Assembly: GCA_019722365.1 (NCBI GenBank)
Contig: JADFUC010002306.1
Coordinates: 21,049 to 85,048 of the forward strand
Direction of reading: 5' to 3'
DNA from: Lithospermum erythrorhizon
Lineage: Eukaryota; Streptophyta; Magnoliopsida; Boraginales; Boraginaceae
DNA: 64,000 nucleotides
In this document: one piece after another, positions 12,640 through 25,612 of the stretch
Layout: the number at the start of each line of letters is the position of its first letter
Numbering within the stretch: position 1 is the first letter of the stretch
The notes under the pieces: generated by a model
Told to the model about the DNA's origin: nothing
Database searches by the model: none
The model's input: the letters and a program-made list of their open reading frames with translations, nothing else
Translations under genes and position numbers: made by a program

Positions 12640-14938
12640 AATCAAAAATTTTGATTGCCGTTAAGATTCTCAAGAAAAACAATTTTCAGGAAATTACTGA
12701 TCAAATGGTATGATATGTAATGACTCATATATATACAACATCCATCCCAAATAAGCACAGATAATGCAAAGAAATGAACATTTCGACAAAGGCTAAAGTT
12801 TAAAACTAAGTACAACAATGAAAAGCAGTTTAATGACACATCAAAGTGAGGAGGCTGGCGGGAATCCTGCGATACCAGTGCTCACCTATAGCTACTCTGA
12901 CAAACTCTCCAGAGGAGCCTCGTGACTTGAGCTGGCTTGACACAGATGAAATTGCAGCCCAGGCGAAAGGGGTGCGTGAAGCTTGGCTGGAGGGGGGGGT
13001 AGAGACTTGAGCCATGTGGGCAGAGACTGAAATAATATAATAGTGTAATATCAATAAATAAATTATATATCGGGAGGCACTGTAAAAGTCAGAACAATAA
13101 GATTCCAGAAGGTCTGGGGCACAGCCATCTTGGGGAGAAGTGTCGTAAGGCGGCGCTGATGCTTTGGGGCCGAAATGTGAAGAGCAAGAGCTATAACAAG
13201 ATGTAAAACCTGCTTATCTCTCATTAAAAGCTCCCGCAGTACCCAGCTTTCCCAAGTAATAAATACTTTCGATCGTCTACAAGAGATGGACCAATGGCTA
13301 TGCTAATGCTGGCATAGACCCAGCGCCAACAATACGCGCTAGTGATAGCAGATCTCTGCACTTATGCAAAGTATAAGGCCCGAGCACAAGCCTTGAAATC
13401 ACATATGCTTTATTTTGATAGTAATCTAATACCTTGTGAGTCACAAATCTCAGTTCGAAGTCACGTAACTCCAACTTTGAGCCTGCCATTAACCCTTCTC
13501 TATACAGGAGAATAATATCAAAGCCTTGGCCTAAAACATCTACATGATGCTTAGTCAACCCAGTAAAACAAGGCCACAAAATCTTAAATAAAGTATGAGG
13601 CCACCGATACAATAGTGCCGACAAGGCCACGAGGGAAATGGGCCCCGCACAGGCAGAACTTGCTGAAGTTGGGAGTTCAAGAAATACTTCACGCCAGGAA
13701 AATCTTGGTGTAAATATTAAAATAAATAACATATTTCCTTTATGAATGAATCATAAATAGTACCACAATAACATGTATATCGTTTCTCACATAAATCATA
13801 CCCTGATAGCGTGTATATCTGTTCTCACATAATAATGCCACGATGACATGTTCACACAATTTAAAATGAAAATGCGTAAAAGTAGCAATGAGATAGAAGT
13901 ACTACTTTCTTCCAAACCTTGAAACTAGAATCGCATTGCTTGTCGCTTCCCACGATCAGCGCTTTAAACAACACCTAAGTATAATCAAAATCACTATATA
14001 CTTGCATTCACAGGGAGATACGAGCCAGCTCTTGAGTAGACGATTTCACAAGCGGTCTAAAATGACGGATAAAACAACGAAACAATAACCCGTCGGACTG
14101 GCCCGTCGGTTCCCCGCTAGAATTCCACCTTATCCGCTTTTTAACATTTCTTGTAATACACCATAAAGTGCATTCTGTTTAACCCACCAATTATAAATTT
14201 AACAACTGTACTCCCAAAATATCGATTTTACAACTCAACTTACAGATGTACTTTCAAGCTAACCCTCTTTTTAGTAATTTTAAAATCACAATTTAAACGA
14301 TAAATAAGCTGATAAGATTCCCAAATTAAGCTCCTACATGTTTAAAGTCATAAAATATCAACAATAAAAAGTCAACATAACCTAGAAAGAAAGTCAACCC
14401 ACAAAGAACATCCTCCAGAACAACCTCTGAAATCATAATTGCTAAGCCAGATACATCATAGCCACCCATGAACTTAAACATCATAAAATTTGGAAGGAGT
14501 TATGTCAAAATCCAGCCAAAAATTCTAAAACATTTAAAAATCAACTCAAAGAGCTCTATCTTTCTGTACCACCAAAATTGGCAGGGAAAGATGATATGAA
14601 GCTTTAATAATCAACTTGAGGATCTTAATAAGCAACAAAGAGTGAAGAAAATGAAAGAAAATTTTTCTTTGTTCTCATCAGGGGACTACCGTGAGAAGAC
14701 TCTCGAGAATGGAGGAAGATTTCTATTTTTGTGTTTGGGTAGCTTAACATAGCAAGTCTTAAATTTAAAATGAGTTTGCCAAAACTAGTGAATCGGAGAT
14801 TATCGAGCAACAGATAAAACTTAATTTCAGAATTATCAGAGTTCTTCTACCAAAATTATAAATGTAATTCGGCTCAAAATAAATTTTTGCGAATTAACTT
14901 ATTAAATATCAGAAATGCTTGAGCGGGTTATTCTGGAA
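12640..14938 (-). mobile_element. Chromovirus-family LTR, minus strand
   Basis: It is collinear with the LTR at 5757-8265. Both have TTAAGATTCTCAA, then ATATATACAAC, then CCCAAATAAGC, then a GGCTAAAGTTT stretch, then an AGGCTG...GATCCTGCG block. Further on, both share GGTTCCCC...AATTCCACCTTAT and AGGGAAAGATGAT...GAAGCTT. Its right end (GAGCGGGTTATTCTGGAA, about 14921-14938) is the reverse complement of the family's AATAACCCG start. The left end is missing or diverged before 12640. No primer site or internal domains border it, so a solo or truncated LTR is likely. Confidence 0.65.
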
Positions 14939-17084
14939 ACCTATGTAAAAGAATCCAAGTTTCTCGCTTCGTTGGGCCGTATTGCGTCCTAGATTAAAGG
15001 TTCATATTTATAGACAATACGGGTACTCAGTATAATATAGTACTCTGGGATCAATCACAGGAACTGAAGTACCTAATAGGAACTAGGACATCCACGATCT
15101 CAGAGCAGATCCTTGACTAGGATACCGAGAATCGATACAATGCAGAGGTGGTGAGGGTATGTTATCCTGCAACTCAGTAAGTAATCACAACATGTCTAGA
15201 TAATTAAGTCAGCATATACATAGACCGTACAGCTGGAAATCATTTATATTATACGTCTCTAATATACAAGTTAAAACATCAAGTAATGTAATCAAACCAT
15301 TTAAAATATTTATGCTCAAAGATTTCCACGAAGCTCACAAGATAGCCTGTTCAAAAATATGTTTAAACCCACTTCAAGTTAAAATTAGAAACTTCAAAGA
15401 AACTTGTTTTAACTTTATTCGAAACGTAACCTCTATTCCCCCGAGATCACAGCCCAAAATATAGGCGATCGAAGATCCCGTGGTAGGATCATCTCGCACC
15501 CCGAGGACAACTAGCATCCTCCTAGAATGAGGCAAGCGATCAAACTCCGGTGATGGCGGCGCATGTAAAGTTAAGGAACAGACACCTCCGGGCATTCCCT
15601 CGATATCCATGAGAGCAATAGGTTAGTAATGATCCAAAGGCCATATAACATTTAAATAATAATCTCCAAAAACAAAATAAAAAACATAGCATACATTTGC
15701 CCGTATAAGTATATCAAGCAGTTTAAAAAGGTGCATCAATGCCTATATCAAGGGATATAAAAACAATTCAAAACATCATGACTTGATATTTTCTCTTAAG
15801 CACCACAATCACGATATATATTATTTAGAAATTTAATTTTCATAAATTACATTTTCATGCTTGATACAAGTTTTGAAAATATACATAATAGTACTAGTCA
15901 AAGAAGATTTTCTTAAACTTTCAGCATTTTATTTTCCCAAAGTATTATTTCTTTCCAAAAATAGTTTTGACAACATAATTTTTGTAAATATATATTTTTA
16001 AATTTAGCCGAAATAACTAGGCGAGGGGTACAGCCAGGCTCGCACCGTTAAATAGCAATTCTCACTAGTAGAAGATATCCCGATCCGGTCTTAATCCGAT
16101 CCACTCGAGGATCTAGCTTAACAACAACAATACAAAGCGTAAATATTTGATTTCATGCTCACAGCCTACTTAATACGATCAAATTAACTTGGCTGAGCCT
16201 TAGCTTCAATATTTTTTAGATTTACCCAGACATACTGCTATGCTTTATAATACTAACACCAAAAATGATAAATACCATCCGATATTTAAAAATACCATTA
16301 ATTTAACTCTTAAATCGAATATACTTTTTACCGTTTAAAATCAAATCTATTATGTTACCTAAAAATCATAACAAAAATCATCATCGAGAAACAACCCATA
16401 TTAATCAATTAAATGCGTTAATATCTTCTAATTCACAAATCATAAGAACTAACCCAAAATAGTAAAAGTTGATTGTGTGTTAAAATTAAAGCTTACCTAA
16501 CTCTTTCATTCACCCAAGGGAGGTTGATTGACTGTATTCAATAATATAGGTGGGATTAGTTGCGTATTGCCGGGAGAGAAGCGGGATAACATTTGTTGTG
16601 GTTGGGAGTGGTGGTGCGTCTTGAGGAAATGAGTGCAGGAGGAGGGGTTGTTGGGTGGTGGTTGTTCTTGTTGGGATTTACCGGGAATAGTGGGGTTTGC
16701 CCTTATTTTGGGTTCACTGTTGGGGAATGGTTTTACAGGAGTAGATTATAGGTTTAGGCTTTTCACCATTTAAGCTTTTGAGCTATCAAAGTCATATTTA
16801 CTCTCAAACTTCATGTTATTCTGTTTATAATGGCCTCAGAATTCTTTTCGTTAAAAATAAATTTATCCCCATAGTAATATAATCTCAACTAAAATCAATA
16901 TCGAGGCCTAAAATCTTCAAAATTGATATGATTAATTACTTTTCTATAAATATGAATTAAGCCACATTATTCCTCTCCTTTTAACTAATTTAGGTCCTCG
17001 AAATTCCCAATCACTTTATGTCAAGAAGTCAGTATAGATTTTGATTCCACTTCACATGTAATAACCGTTTAGTCTAATATTCGC
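14939..17084. other. Unassigned repetitive sequence, possibly another LTR family
   Basis: No coding region is supported. The block contains a 78-codon minus-strand frame at 15374-15610 in a GC-richer patch, a second GC-richer patch near 16020-16110, and long A/T-rich stretches between. A G-rich stretch with repeated GGTGG and GGGTTG lies at about 16550-16720. The overall look resembles a different, older LTR or non-autonomous element, but no partner copy is in the window to prove it. Confidence 0.3.
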
Positions 17085-19420
17085 ATGACCTGGTATACTA
17101 GTTGCTCGATTGGATTATTTAGGAGAAATCAAAAGTTTCGAGAAGTTGAATAGTGAAAATACAACGAATGGAATTCGGGTTTGGTAGTACACGTTTAGAT
17201 TGTTATTTACAATTTTAAAGGTTTTTAATCAAGATAGTGAATGATATTAGTTGGAGTGGTAATGTAATTTGAGTGTAGGAATGTTAATGTTTGGAAGTTG
17301 GTTGTCGAGATAAGTTAAAGCGAGAAATGTCGATTGAATTAAGCGATCGGGGTTCACTTAGCATAAAGCTATTGAGCAACCACGTTAATATAACCAATGG
17401 TAACACTTGACAGTAACCTTGTACTTGTACAACTATACTCAAGAGCCTTTGACTCGGCTCTGCTTCTCCTCTTTTCATTTTTTCACTTTTCTCCACCGAT
17501 TTTGAGATTATAAACATTCACTTGGCTTTTTAGAGGTAAGAAAGGTGCGCCTTTTGAGATCTCGCCGTTTTGAACTCGGTTGACTTTAGTTGGCGTTTTC
17601 TGTTTTGATTTAATTATATTAATAAATTCTTGGAGTTCTTAAATTAGTTGTTTTAGAGTTAAATTGGAGGATTATTATTGAGTATTTCGTAGGTTGTAAT
17701 GGAGCGTTTGACTTTTGTTGACTTCGGTTGAATTAGGCTTTAATATGGTAGAGAATTGTCATCTAAGCAGGAATTATGTGGTCAGAAGTTATAATAATCG
17801 ATCCTTGGGGTTGAATTGTGTTGATTGGGTTAGTTGACTTTTAGGTTGACTTCTTCCAATTTTCTTTAAATTGCATAATAATGTTATGGGACTTTAATAT
17901 AGTTGTTTAGGAGTATAATTTGGATGTTTTGAGGTTGATTGGTGGAGGATATTGATGGGTAAAGAAGTTATTCCAAGGATTGAGTAGTGATTGGTTACTG
18001 AGGCCCCAAAGTTGATTATAATGGGTAAATTAGTTGGTGATTGATTGTTGGATGAATTTGAAGTATGACTAGCGTGTTATTGTTGGGATAATAAAGGGAT
18101 GATCGAATGTTGGAAATTATGAAGTTGGTAAATTGAATGTAGTTAAGTTGGGATTTTAGAAGTTGATACTACTTTCGGGGATAGGATGAGTTACTCTGAG
18201 TTGAGGCTGAGATTGTGAGGCGTGGTATAATCTTCGGGGTTTATATAGATGTTAGAGGTTATTCCTACGAGATGTGTTTATAGCATTATAATTTCTTTGA
18301 ATAGGGTTGGTGGGACCCGGCCACGAGGCCCCAGAGTTAACGTTACTAAACTTACAAACTCGAGGTACAATGCATCTAAGCAGGTGTTAAAACATGTACT
18401 TACTTTTTAAATTGTGTGAACATGTCATGGCAATATGATTATATGAGGAATGGTATACATGTAATGGTTGTACGATTATGTATGATTCAATTGCGTGAGT
18501 CATAATATGATTATGTGACTATATTCTACGACATTGAAGATTTGCTGGAGGTAAGTAATAGCTTGAACTCCCATCTTATCGGCTGTTATATTTAAGCATA
18601 CCGGTACTTTTTATATTTATGTGGCCTTGTCGGCCTTTGTTGTATTTACGTACCCGCCCAGCTTCGGCACCTCTTATATTTATGTGGCCTTGTGCGGCAG
18701 CCGTATTTACAATGGCCTTGTCGGTTGTGATTGATTTCTTGATTGTGAGATATTAGGCGTATTGCTTTGATATTGTTTGGGAGTAGAGTAGTTGGTTGTT
18801 GGGAGGTATTGGTTGGAGTTATGCGTGACTTTGAGGTGACTTGAGTATTAGGATATGACCCTATAGTTGGGATGATTAGGGGTTAGGTGACTGCTCGCTT
18901 AGATGCCGAGGATATGTAACATTCAACTCTTCGGTATAAGCATGCGATGAATCTATCGGCTGGGCATTAGCCGACGGTGGCCTTGCACCGACGCAAGTAA
19001 CAGTGTCGCACGCTGTGCGACCGCTGTTGGCCTTGCGCCGGCGATGGCCAGCGCTTTAGCCGCTGTCGGCCAGCCGTGTTGGTCTTGCCGATATGCGATG
19101 TGGCGATATTGCTCCGGCTTTGCTATGTGCGCTGTCGGTATTGACACTTATGCTTTTAGGCATAAATTGTAGTGTAGAGATCTATTATCACTTTGTTGTG
19201 TGGCATTATTAGTGTTGGCCTTATACTATGATATAAGACGTGTTTATGTTGATTGGTCCATTCCTCGGAGTAAAATGAGTTAAGGCATATGTTAGAGGTT
19301 GATACGGTGTGGAGATATGAAGATGGTTTGATGACTAGAGTTATAGTCGTTGTGCGGAGTCTCTCACGATTTTTATTACGGTTGATTGTGTGCACAAAAG
19401 GCGAGACTTTTGTATTATCT
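17085..19420 (+). mobile_element. Chromovirus-family LTR, truncated at its 3' end
   Basis: The block at 17860-18100 aligns with 1-250. The segment at 18370-18740 (CATGTCATGG...TATGATTATGTG, then ...GGTAAGTAATAGCTTGAACTC, then repeated CGGCCTT) aligns with 32090-32290 and 39240-39480. The hairpin unit GGCCTTATACTATGATATAAG is at about 19217. The copy stops after TTGTATTATCTTGACATG, where the other LTRs continue for several hundred bases more. It is followed about 20 bases later by a new LTR start at 19441. The GC-rich patch at about 18955-19150 is decayed hairpin and CGGCCTTG-type repeat. The 64-codon frame in it is not a gene. Confidence 0.65.
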
Positions 19421-19440
19421 TGACATGACCCATTTTAAAA

Positions 19441-20562
19441 TGAAATAACCCGTTCCGTATAAGCATTTTTTCTTAATGTGATTTTAGTTCCCGGTTAGTG
19501 TTTTTCTTGATTAAAGTTAAAAAATTAATGGAGACATGTGATAATATGGGTTGGCGATAATATATTTTGAGAATAGAAATATAATGTGACTCTTGTTCGA
19601 ATTAGGTTGGTAAACCGAGAAAAGCGAGAATTTACAGACAAAGCGAGACCAAACTCCATAAGGTTACAGGCTGCATCTCCACTAACTTTTAATCTTATCA
19701 TCATTTAACCTTGCTCACTGAAAATTTGCTTCCTTATGAAGGGCTGAGAACCTCCTACTCATTTCACTTGATTTTTTTTCTTTCTTGGCAAATGTGTGGA
19801 ATCTGGCTTCATAATCTTGTTCAGATCTTAAGGTTATTAAAGGTATGAGTTTAATGGAATGAAGTAGGAGATAGAAATGTGCGGTTACCGAGGTTGGTGG
19901 AAAGGTCGTTGGAAGGAGAATAAAATTGATATGACACTGAGAAATTAGTGCAGATGGAAAACAGATGTATGCAGATCGTCTTGAATTGGTTTTTAACGCT
20001 TTGAAATTGGTGATAAAGTATTCTTGAGAATATTCACAAAAAGGTGTGTTGAGATTCGGGGAAGAGGAGGAAGTTGAGTCCACACGATATATTAGTCACG
20101 TCTAATGAGATTTTAGGCGAGTTAGTCCGGTGGCCCCTGTCCATTTAGCGTGCCTCAGCGTTAGACGAAATTCATAATATCTTCCATGTGTTTGGTATAT
20201 CTGGAGGCAGAATCGTATCAGAGTCAAACCCGATTAGACTTGGAAGGGACCTTACGTATGAAGAGAAACCGATGAAAATTCTTGATCGTAAGGAAAAGTA
20301 TTTAAAAATAAAGTTGTAGTTTTAGTGAAGGTGTTGTGGCGGGAAATCCAGCAGTGGGAGGGAAGCTACATGGGAGCAACTGAATGAGGATAGGGGGGTA
20401 ATATCACATCTTTCCAAGCGAAGGTTAGTTCTTAAACTTTGTACTATAATATGTGTAGTATATGAATTAATATGAAATTTGAGTAAGAGTTTTTGGAGTG
20501 CGGGCGGCTTGGGTGTGAGTAAATTTCGGGGGCGAAATTTTATTGGAGTATTGATGAGGCCC
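19441..20562 (+). repeat. Chimeric LTR/integrase unit 1 of a tandem pair
   Basis: The unit starts with the LTR 5' end (TGAAATAACCCGTTCCG) and follows LTR sequence for about 430 bases, to GGTATGAGTTTAATGGAATG near 19860. It then switches to the C-terminal part of a chromovirus integrase. The purine-rich tract CGGGGGCGAAATTTTATTGG at 20527-20544 sits just before the next LTR start, as in an intact element. The next unit has the same LTR-to-integrase join, so the chimera formed first and was then duplicated. The unit is about 1122 bp. Confidence 0.65.
19890..20420 (+). pseudogene. Integrase C-terminus and chromodomain-like module, broken (unit 1)
   Basis: Read over several frames, this gives the linker before the GPY/F module (YADR, then KLVIKY in place of the usual GDKVF), KGVLRFG, and a SxRYI stretch. 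After that come an IHNIFHV motif and the basic LDRKEKYLK end of the chromodomain-like tail. Stops and frameshifts lie between every block, so no protein is made. The family is the Ty3/gypsy chromoviruses, in which this tail targets integration to chromatin. A sister copy is at 21030-21560 and the best-preserved version is at 37907-38089. Confidence 0.6.
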
Positions 20563-21709
20563 AGAAATAACCAGATTCATTATAAGCATTTTTCTTAATG
20601 TGATTTTAAGTTGCCAGTTAGTGTTTTGCGGTTAAAGTTAAAAATTTAATGGAATAATGATAATATGGGTTGGCGATAATATATTTTGAAAATAGAAATT
20701 TAATGCCCGAGCTCGTGTTCGAATTAGGTTGAATTGACCGAGAGCGAAATTTGAACAAGCGAGACCATACTCGCTTAAGGGTCCCGGCTTCCCTACCTCC
20801 ACTAACTTTTTAAATCTTATCGTCATTTAACCTTGTCACTAAAGAAAGGTACCTTAACTGCTTGCTTGTAGAAGGGCTTTGGGGCCTCTCTCCATGTTCA
20901 CTTTGAGATTTTTTTCTTTTTCTTGGCAATCTTGTGGAATCTAGCTTCATAATCTTGTTCGATCTTAAGGTTATCAAAGGTATGAGTTTAATGGAATGAA
21001 GTAGGAGATAGAAAGTGTGCGGTTTTTGAGGTTATTTGGTGGAAAGGTCGGTGGAAGAATAAAATTGATACGGCCCGGCCTTTGAAGTGAAGTGCGGGAT
21101 GAACAAAAGATATATGCAGTCTTCGCCGGAGTGGTTTTTAACCTTTGAAATTGGTGATAAAGGTATTCTTGAGGCTCCTCCCCGTGGAAAGGTGTGTTGA
21201 GATTCGGGAAGGAAGTTGAGTCCCACGATATATCGGTCCGTATGAGATTTTTAGGCAGAGTTGAGTCCATTTGGCCTATCAGATTTGGCGTACCTCCAGC
21301 ATTGGAGCCAAGGAATTCATAATGTCTTTCATGTGTCATGTTTGAGAAGTATATCGAGGAAGAATCTCCGTATCTTAAGAGTCACAACGGTGGGCTTGGA
21401 GAGGACCTTGCATGTGAAGAGAGAGAGCCACGTTAAGAAATTCTTGTTCATTAAGGAAAAGTGTTTATAAAATAAAGTTGTGGTTTTAGTGAAGGTGTTG
21501 TGGCGAAATCAACGAGTGGGAGGCTACATGGGAGCAGATGAGGATGGCGAGGAAGTCAATATCCACCTCTTTTCCAATTGGATTCTTAGCTTTGTACTAT
21601 AATATGTGTAGTATATATATGAATTAATACATGAGTAAGTATTTTGCGATGCAGGCGCTTGGGTGTTGAGTAAATTTCGAGGGGCGAAAGTTTTATTAGG
21701 CTGAGGAGG
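20563..21709 (+). repeat. Chimeric LTR/integrase unit 2 of a tandem pair
   Basis: This repeats unit 1 almost block for block: LTR start (AGAAATAACC), TGATAATATGGGTTGGCGATAATATA, CCACTAACTTTTTAAATCTTATC, TTCTTTTTCTTGGCAA, GGTATGAGTTTAATGGAATGAAGTAGGAG, then integrase sequence and a purine tract (GAGGGGCGAAAGTTTTATTAGG, about 21679-21700). It is about 1147 bp. A third LTR start follows at 21710, but that copy continues through the full LTR and does not switch to integrase. Confidence 0.65.
21030..21560 (+). pseudogene. Integrase C-terminus and chromodomain-like module, broken (unit 2)
   Basis: The best open piece is 21261-21470. It contains the family motif GIHNVFHVSCLR, where the integrase tail meets the chromodomain-like end. 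Later, out of frame, come NKVVVLVKVLWRNQ and a WGRYMGA-like relic. It is collinear with 19890-20420. Frameshifts and stops mean it cannot encode a working integrase tail. Confidence 0.65.
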
Positions 21710-24000
21710 TAGAGTAACGTTCAGAAGTATAATTTTTTCTTAATGATTTAGTTGCCAGGTTGAGTGTTTTGCGGTTAAAGTTAAAATTTAATGGAATAAT
21801 GATAATATGGGTTATTGCGATAACTATATTTTGAGAATAGAATTGTGACTTGTGTTCGAATTAAGTTGGTAAACCGAGAAGAAGCGAAATTTACGAACCA
21901 AAGCGAGACCAAACTCATAAGGGTCAGCTTTCCGTCTACCTCACATTAACTTTTAATCTTATCATCATTTAACCTTATCAACTGAAAATTTCTTAACTCG
22001 CTTGTGAGGCGAACTCCACTCTGCATTTCCCTTGATTTTTTTCTTTTTCTTGGCTTAAATGCTTGTGAAATGAGCTTACGTAATGCTGGCACCGTCTTAA
22101 GGTTGTAAGTGGCGGAGTTTAATCCTTTGATGAATGCAAATGGTTTGAAAGTTCAGTTCAAACTTTTTATATGGTTTGGCTTTTTGTGTTTAGGTCACTT
22201 GACTTTATTATGGTATATAAATGTTATCTAAGTTTAGTTTAGGGGATTAAGAGGTGATTTTGAGTAATTATTGGGATTAGAAGTGGTGTAAGTTGAGGGT
22301 TGACTTTTATTTGACTTTTTTTCTTTAATTAACTCTAAATTGTAATATGAGGTTAGAGGACACTTTAATATAAGTATTTTTTGGGAATAGAATTATTGAA
22401 CAGGATGTGGATAGATAGAGGGAGGTTTGGGGAAGATTAGGTATATTTAGTGTTTTGAATTTGGAGGTTGTAATGGATTCAGTGGTTTGTCAAATTGATT
22501 CTTTGGATTGATTAAAATGTGCTTAGGATATTATTGTTGGGGTAATAAGGTGATGACGAATATTGAGATTTTACGAAGTTGGCGATTTGAATATAGTACA
22601 TTGGAATGTTGAAGTGTATACTCGAACTTGGGGAATAGGATGATTGCTAAGAGTTAAGTTGAATCGTGAGACGGGTATAACACTTGCTTTCGGGGTTTAT
22701 ATAGATGTTGAAAGTTATTCTCACGAATGTGTTACATAATTAACAATTTCTTTTGAATAGGAGGTTGAGCCTAGATCTATACGAGGGGCTGCTAAATTAT
22801 AAATTCTTACATTTAGGCTCGAGGTGAGTACAAATCACCAGCATTGAGGACACTTTTAAGCATATATATATATCATCATATATTTGCATGTGTTGTTTGA
22901 GACTATTACGATAGCCATGTATTGACATTATAGATTGATACATGTGAAGTTACTTGATTATTGTGACTCTTTGAATTTAGGTGGTAACATTATGGGAATA
23001 ATTATGATTATGAGTTATATTTATAGAGATAATTGCAAGATTATGAGATAGTTTTAGTATGGTTGTGTCTTTGCGTGTGGGCTATTGTCTTGTGTGTGTG
23101 TGTGTGAATTTATGCGCCCAATCTGTTTTTGATTGCTTTATTATTGTTATTTAGCCAGGCAGGGAGGTGTGTGGTGTGCATATTTTTGTGGGTAGCCCAC
23201 TGATGGATTCGGGAGGTTTGGTGGCATTTGGGGGGTGCCTCGGTCGGGAGGATGGAGGTGGAGTACTCTCGTCGATTATTTGGAGGTGGATTCCTCTGTG
23301 GAGGGTGGTTCTGGGTGACTTTGTGTGTTTGGGGATTTGTTTCCGCCCAAATGAATATGCATTGTTGCATGAATATAATCTAAATGTGTATAGCGTTAAT
23401 AGCAACATTATAAGAGAAATCTATGTGATATGTGGATAGTTATTCATTAATGTAGCAAGTTAATGTACGTGCATATATTGCTCCCCCATATATATATATA
23501 AGCATGAATATGCTGATGGAACCAATGCAGTAACCGGCTTAATAGTTGACTCCATTACTACATGGGTGGGCGTTTCGTAGAGGAGTCTTTAGGAGCGTCG
23601 TTGAGGTGGGTGAGGATGCATTTCTTTGAGGCTGCGTGGGAGATCATCTGGGTGAGGCGGTGGTGGCATAGGGAAGTCCTCACGTGGTCGTTTCCTTTTT
23701 TGTTTGATAAGATTTGATTGTGTTGTATTATGTTAGCCAGATGCAGTTTGTCATCTTTCCTATGTTGTATTTTGGATTTCTAGTACTTATATCTTTGGGT
23801 TGTATCGTTCGAGGTGGTTGTATTCCATTTATGTGTTATTTTGTTGGATGTGTTGTTGGAGCCTTGTTGATGGAATAGAGTTTTGTTTGATAATGTCGGC
23901 AAGGTCATGTTGTTATTGTATCCGTCGATTGGTGATTAGGTATGCAAGGTTGTTAATGATGTAACCTCGGGCGGCCGACTTACAGGGTGGATCGTTTACA
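21710..24000 (+). mobile_element. Chromovirus-family LTR, full length but diverged
   Basis: The start region matches 19441 and 20563. The middle matches the family (TTGTAATATGAGG..., GGGATTAGAAGTGG, then GAATAGGATGA...GTTTATATAGATGTT..., as at 18180-18260). It ends in GGATCGTTTACA at 24000. The length is about 2.3 kb. The centre (23050-23700) is G-rich and carries a (TG)n tract near 23092-23106 and the frame at 23167-23439. That frame has no domain and overlaps minus-strand frames of similar length, so I do not call it a gene. No tRNA primer site follows. Confidence 0.6.
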
Positions 24001-25224
24001 AAAAATTCTATGGTTTTTTGTATAATCTATTTTATGATTCATTTATTGGTTATATGGATATTGTCTTTGATTATACTAGATGTTTTTCTCGATGAAATTA
24101 TGTCGCATTAGGTTTGGGATTACAATTATTGATAATATTATCGGATTTTCTTGTGGATCCTAAGGTTGGTAATGTCGTTTACATCTTTTAGGATTAAAAG
24201 TTGAGTTGGTTAATGGTGGAAATAACTTTTTTGAATGAGGGCATTAGGTATAAAAATTAACCGGCGTTCATTCTAATCTACTAGATGATGTTACATTGAT
24301 ATTTTATATATAATAATTTGGAAAATTTGATTCAAGTAACCGTTTGGATATAGGGGTTTATGATCTAAAACCCTTTGGCGTTGATACCATTGAGGTAAAT
24401 AAGTTCCGTATACTAAATGGAGAATTTGGGGAGATAATTCCGTACTTAGGTTATCTTGATTTGAGACATATATTGCTCAGTTATATTAAGAAAATGAAAC
24501 GATTTGGAGGGTATTATGAGGAACATTTAGATGTCATAGGAAGTGTATGACTATAATCGGGAGTAGCACTTTAGGGTGAGCTAAAGATAAGTAGTTGAGT
24601 TGTGTATGCTCAAGAGTGATAAAGATAATTGAGATATATGTTTGAGGTTGTGGTGAGCTGGCATATAAAATATAACTTTGATCATACTTTTATATTCTTT
24701 GAAGTCTTTGTTGTATGTAATAATTATTGTTGTCTCGAGTTGTAAAACAAGTGGTTTGATATTCCAATACATGTATATTATTACTTTTGATTTGTTGTTA
24801 CCTTAGTATTAAGTTAGTTCACCCGATGGGCCGAGGATTGTATTGTTTTATTTACTGATGTTAAATGAAGTGTTTTTAGTCATATGGGCCAGATTTAGTT
24901 CATCAATCTGAATTGTTTAGAAGTTTTGGTTACTTAAGCGGGTGCATGATGTTTGACATCGGACCGTGGACAAAAGAGGCCACTAATACAATCTTGTAGA
25001 ACTTTTGGTGATGCCAAAGATTATGATAGTTATAATCGGTGTATGATCACCTATCCATATGATTGATACTTAATGTCATGGGGAAATCTTGGTATATAGT
25101 ATTTTTTCGGTGGATTGTAAGCACTATTTCGTTCCTATTATTTTGTATTAGAACATTCTTATAAATGAAAAATGAATTGTTGTTTGTTTATATATCTTCC
25201 ATTGTAGTTGAAATGATTTTGAAT
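24001..25224. other. Unassigned sequence between an LTR and a copia gag fragment
   Basis: No gene is supported. The last few hundred bases (about 24820-25220) read like the LTR or leader of a Ty1/copia element: a T-rich stretch around GTAAGCACTATTTCGTTCC and TATTAGAACATTC sits just upstream of the Gag fragment. This is a weak inference from position and style. The 68-codon frame at 24344-24550 has no recognised domain. Confidence 0.3.
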
Positions 25225-25612
25225 ACTAATAACTCGAACTCTCCGATCCGCATTGGAAAAATACAAACTGAATGACATTAAGCTTCTAGATTGGGATAAG
25301 AACTTGAGAATAGTTCTCAATGTGAAAAGAGCCGAATACGTGCTAACCCGGTAGCTTCCTCACAGAACACGAAGAGGTGATGAGGAGGCTTTCAAATGTT
25401 GTCGTAAGGATGGCCTTCTGCGATGTCAAATGCTTATAATGTTGGCAAACATGGAATCAAATATTCGGTCGATTCGAACATATCAAGCGCTTACAAGGCG
25501 TGTATTGGAGGCATTGTTCGGGAAGCGGTATGCAATGAGAGATATGATCTTGTTTTGTGCCATCATTGATTGTAAGTTGGGTAATGGACAACCATGTGGT
25601 ACATTACTATAG
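25225..25612 (+). pseudogene. Ty1/copia Gag fragment
   Basis: The translated stretch shows the conserved N-terminal pattern of plant copia Gag. LLDWDKNLRIVL corresponds to the usual xYxxWKRNLxIVL. It is followed by RAEYVLT, a charged linker (GDEEAFKC), and LIMLANMES, where the family has a xILASMSxxL pattern. Further on, YQALTRRVLEALFG and RYAMRD precede CKLGNGQP. The first half has an in-frame stop. The second half is open as 25430-25612. No protease, integrase or reverse transcriptase follows, so it is a truncated remnant. Confidence 0.6.

Noticed and set aside
18953..19147. 64-codon frame in a GC-rich patch
   Set aside because: It is made of degenerate LTR hairpin and CGGCCTTG-type repeats.
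23110..23439. Overlapping frames of 85-90 codons on both strands
   Set aside because: They fall within the central G-rich part of an LTR and have no domain. The frames on opposite strands are mutual shadows.
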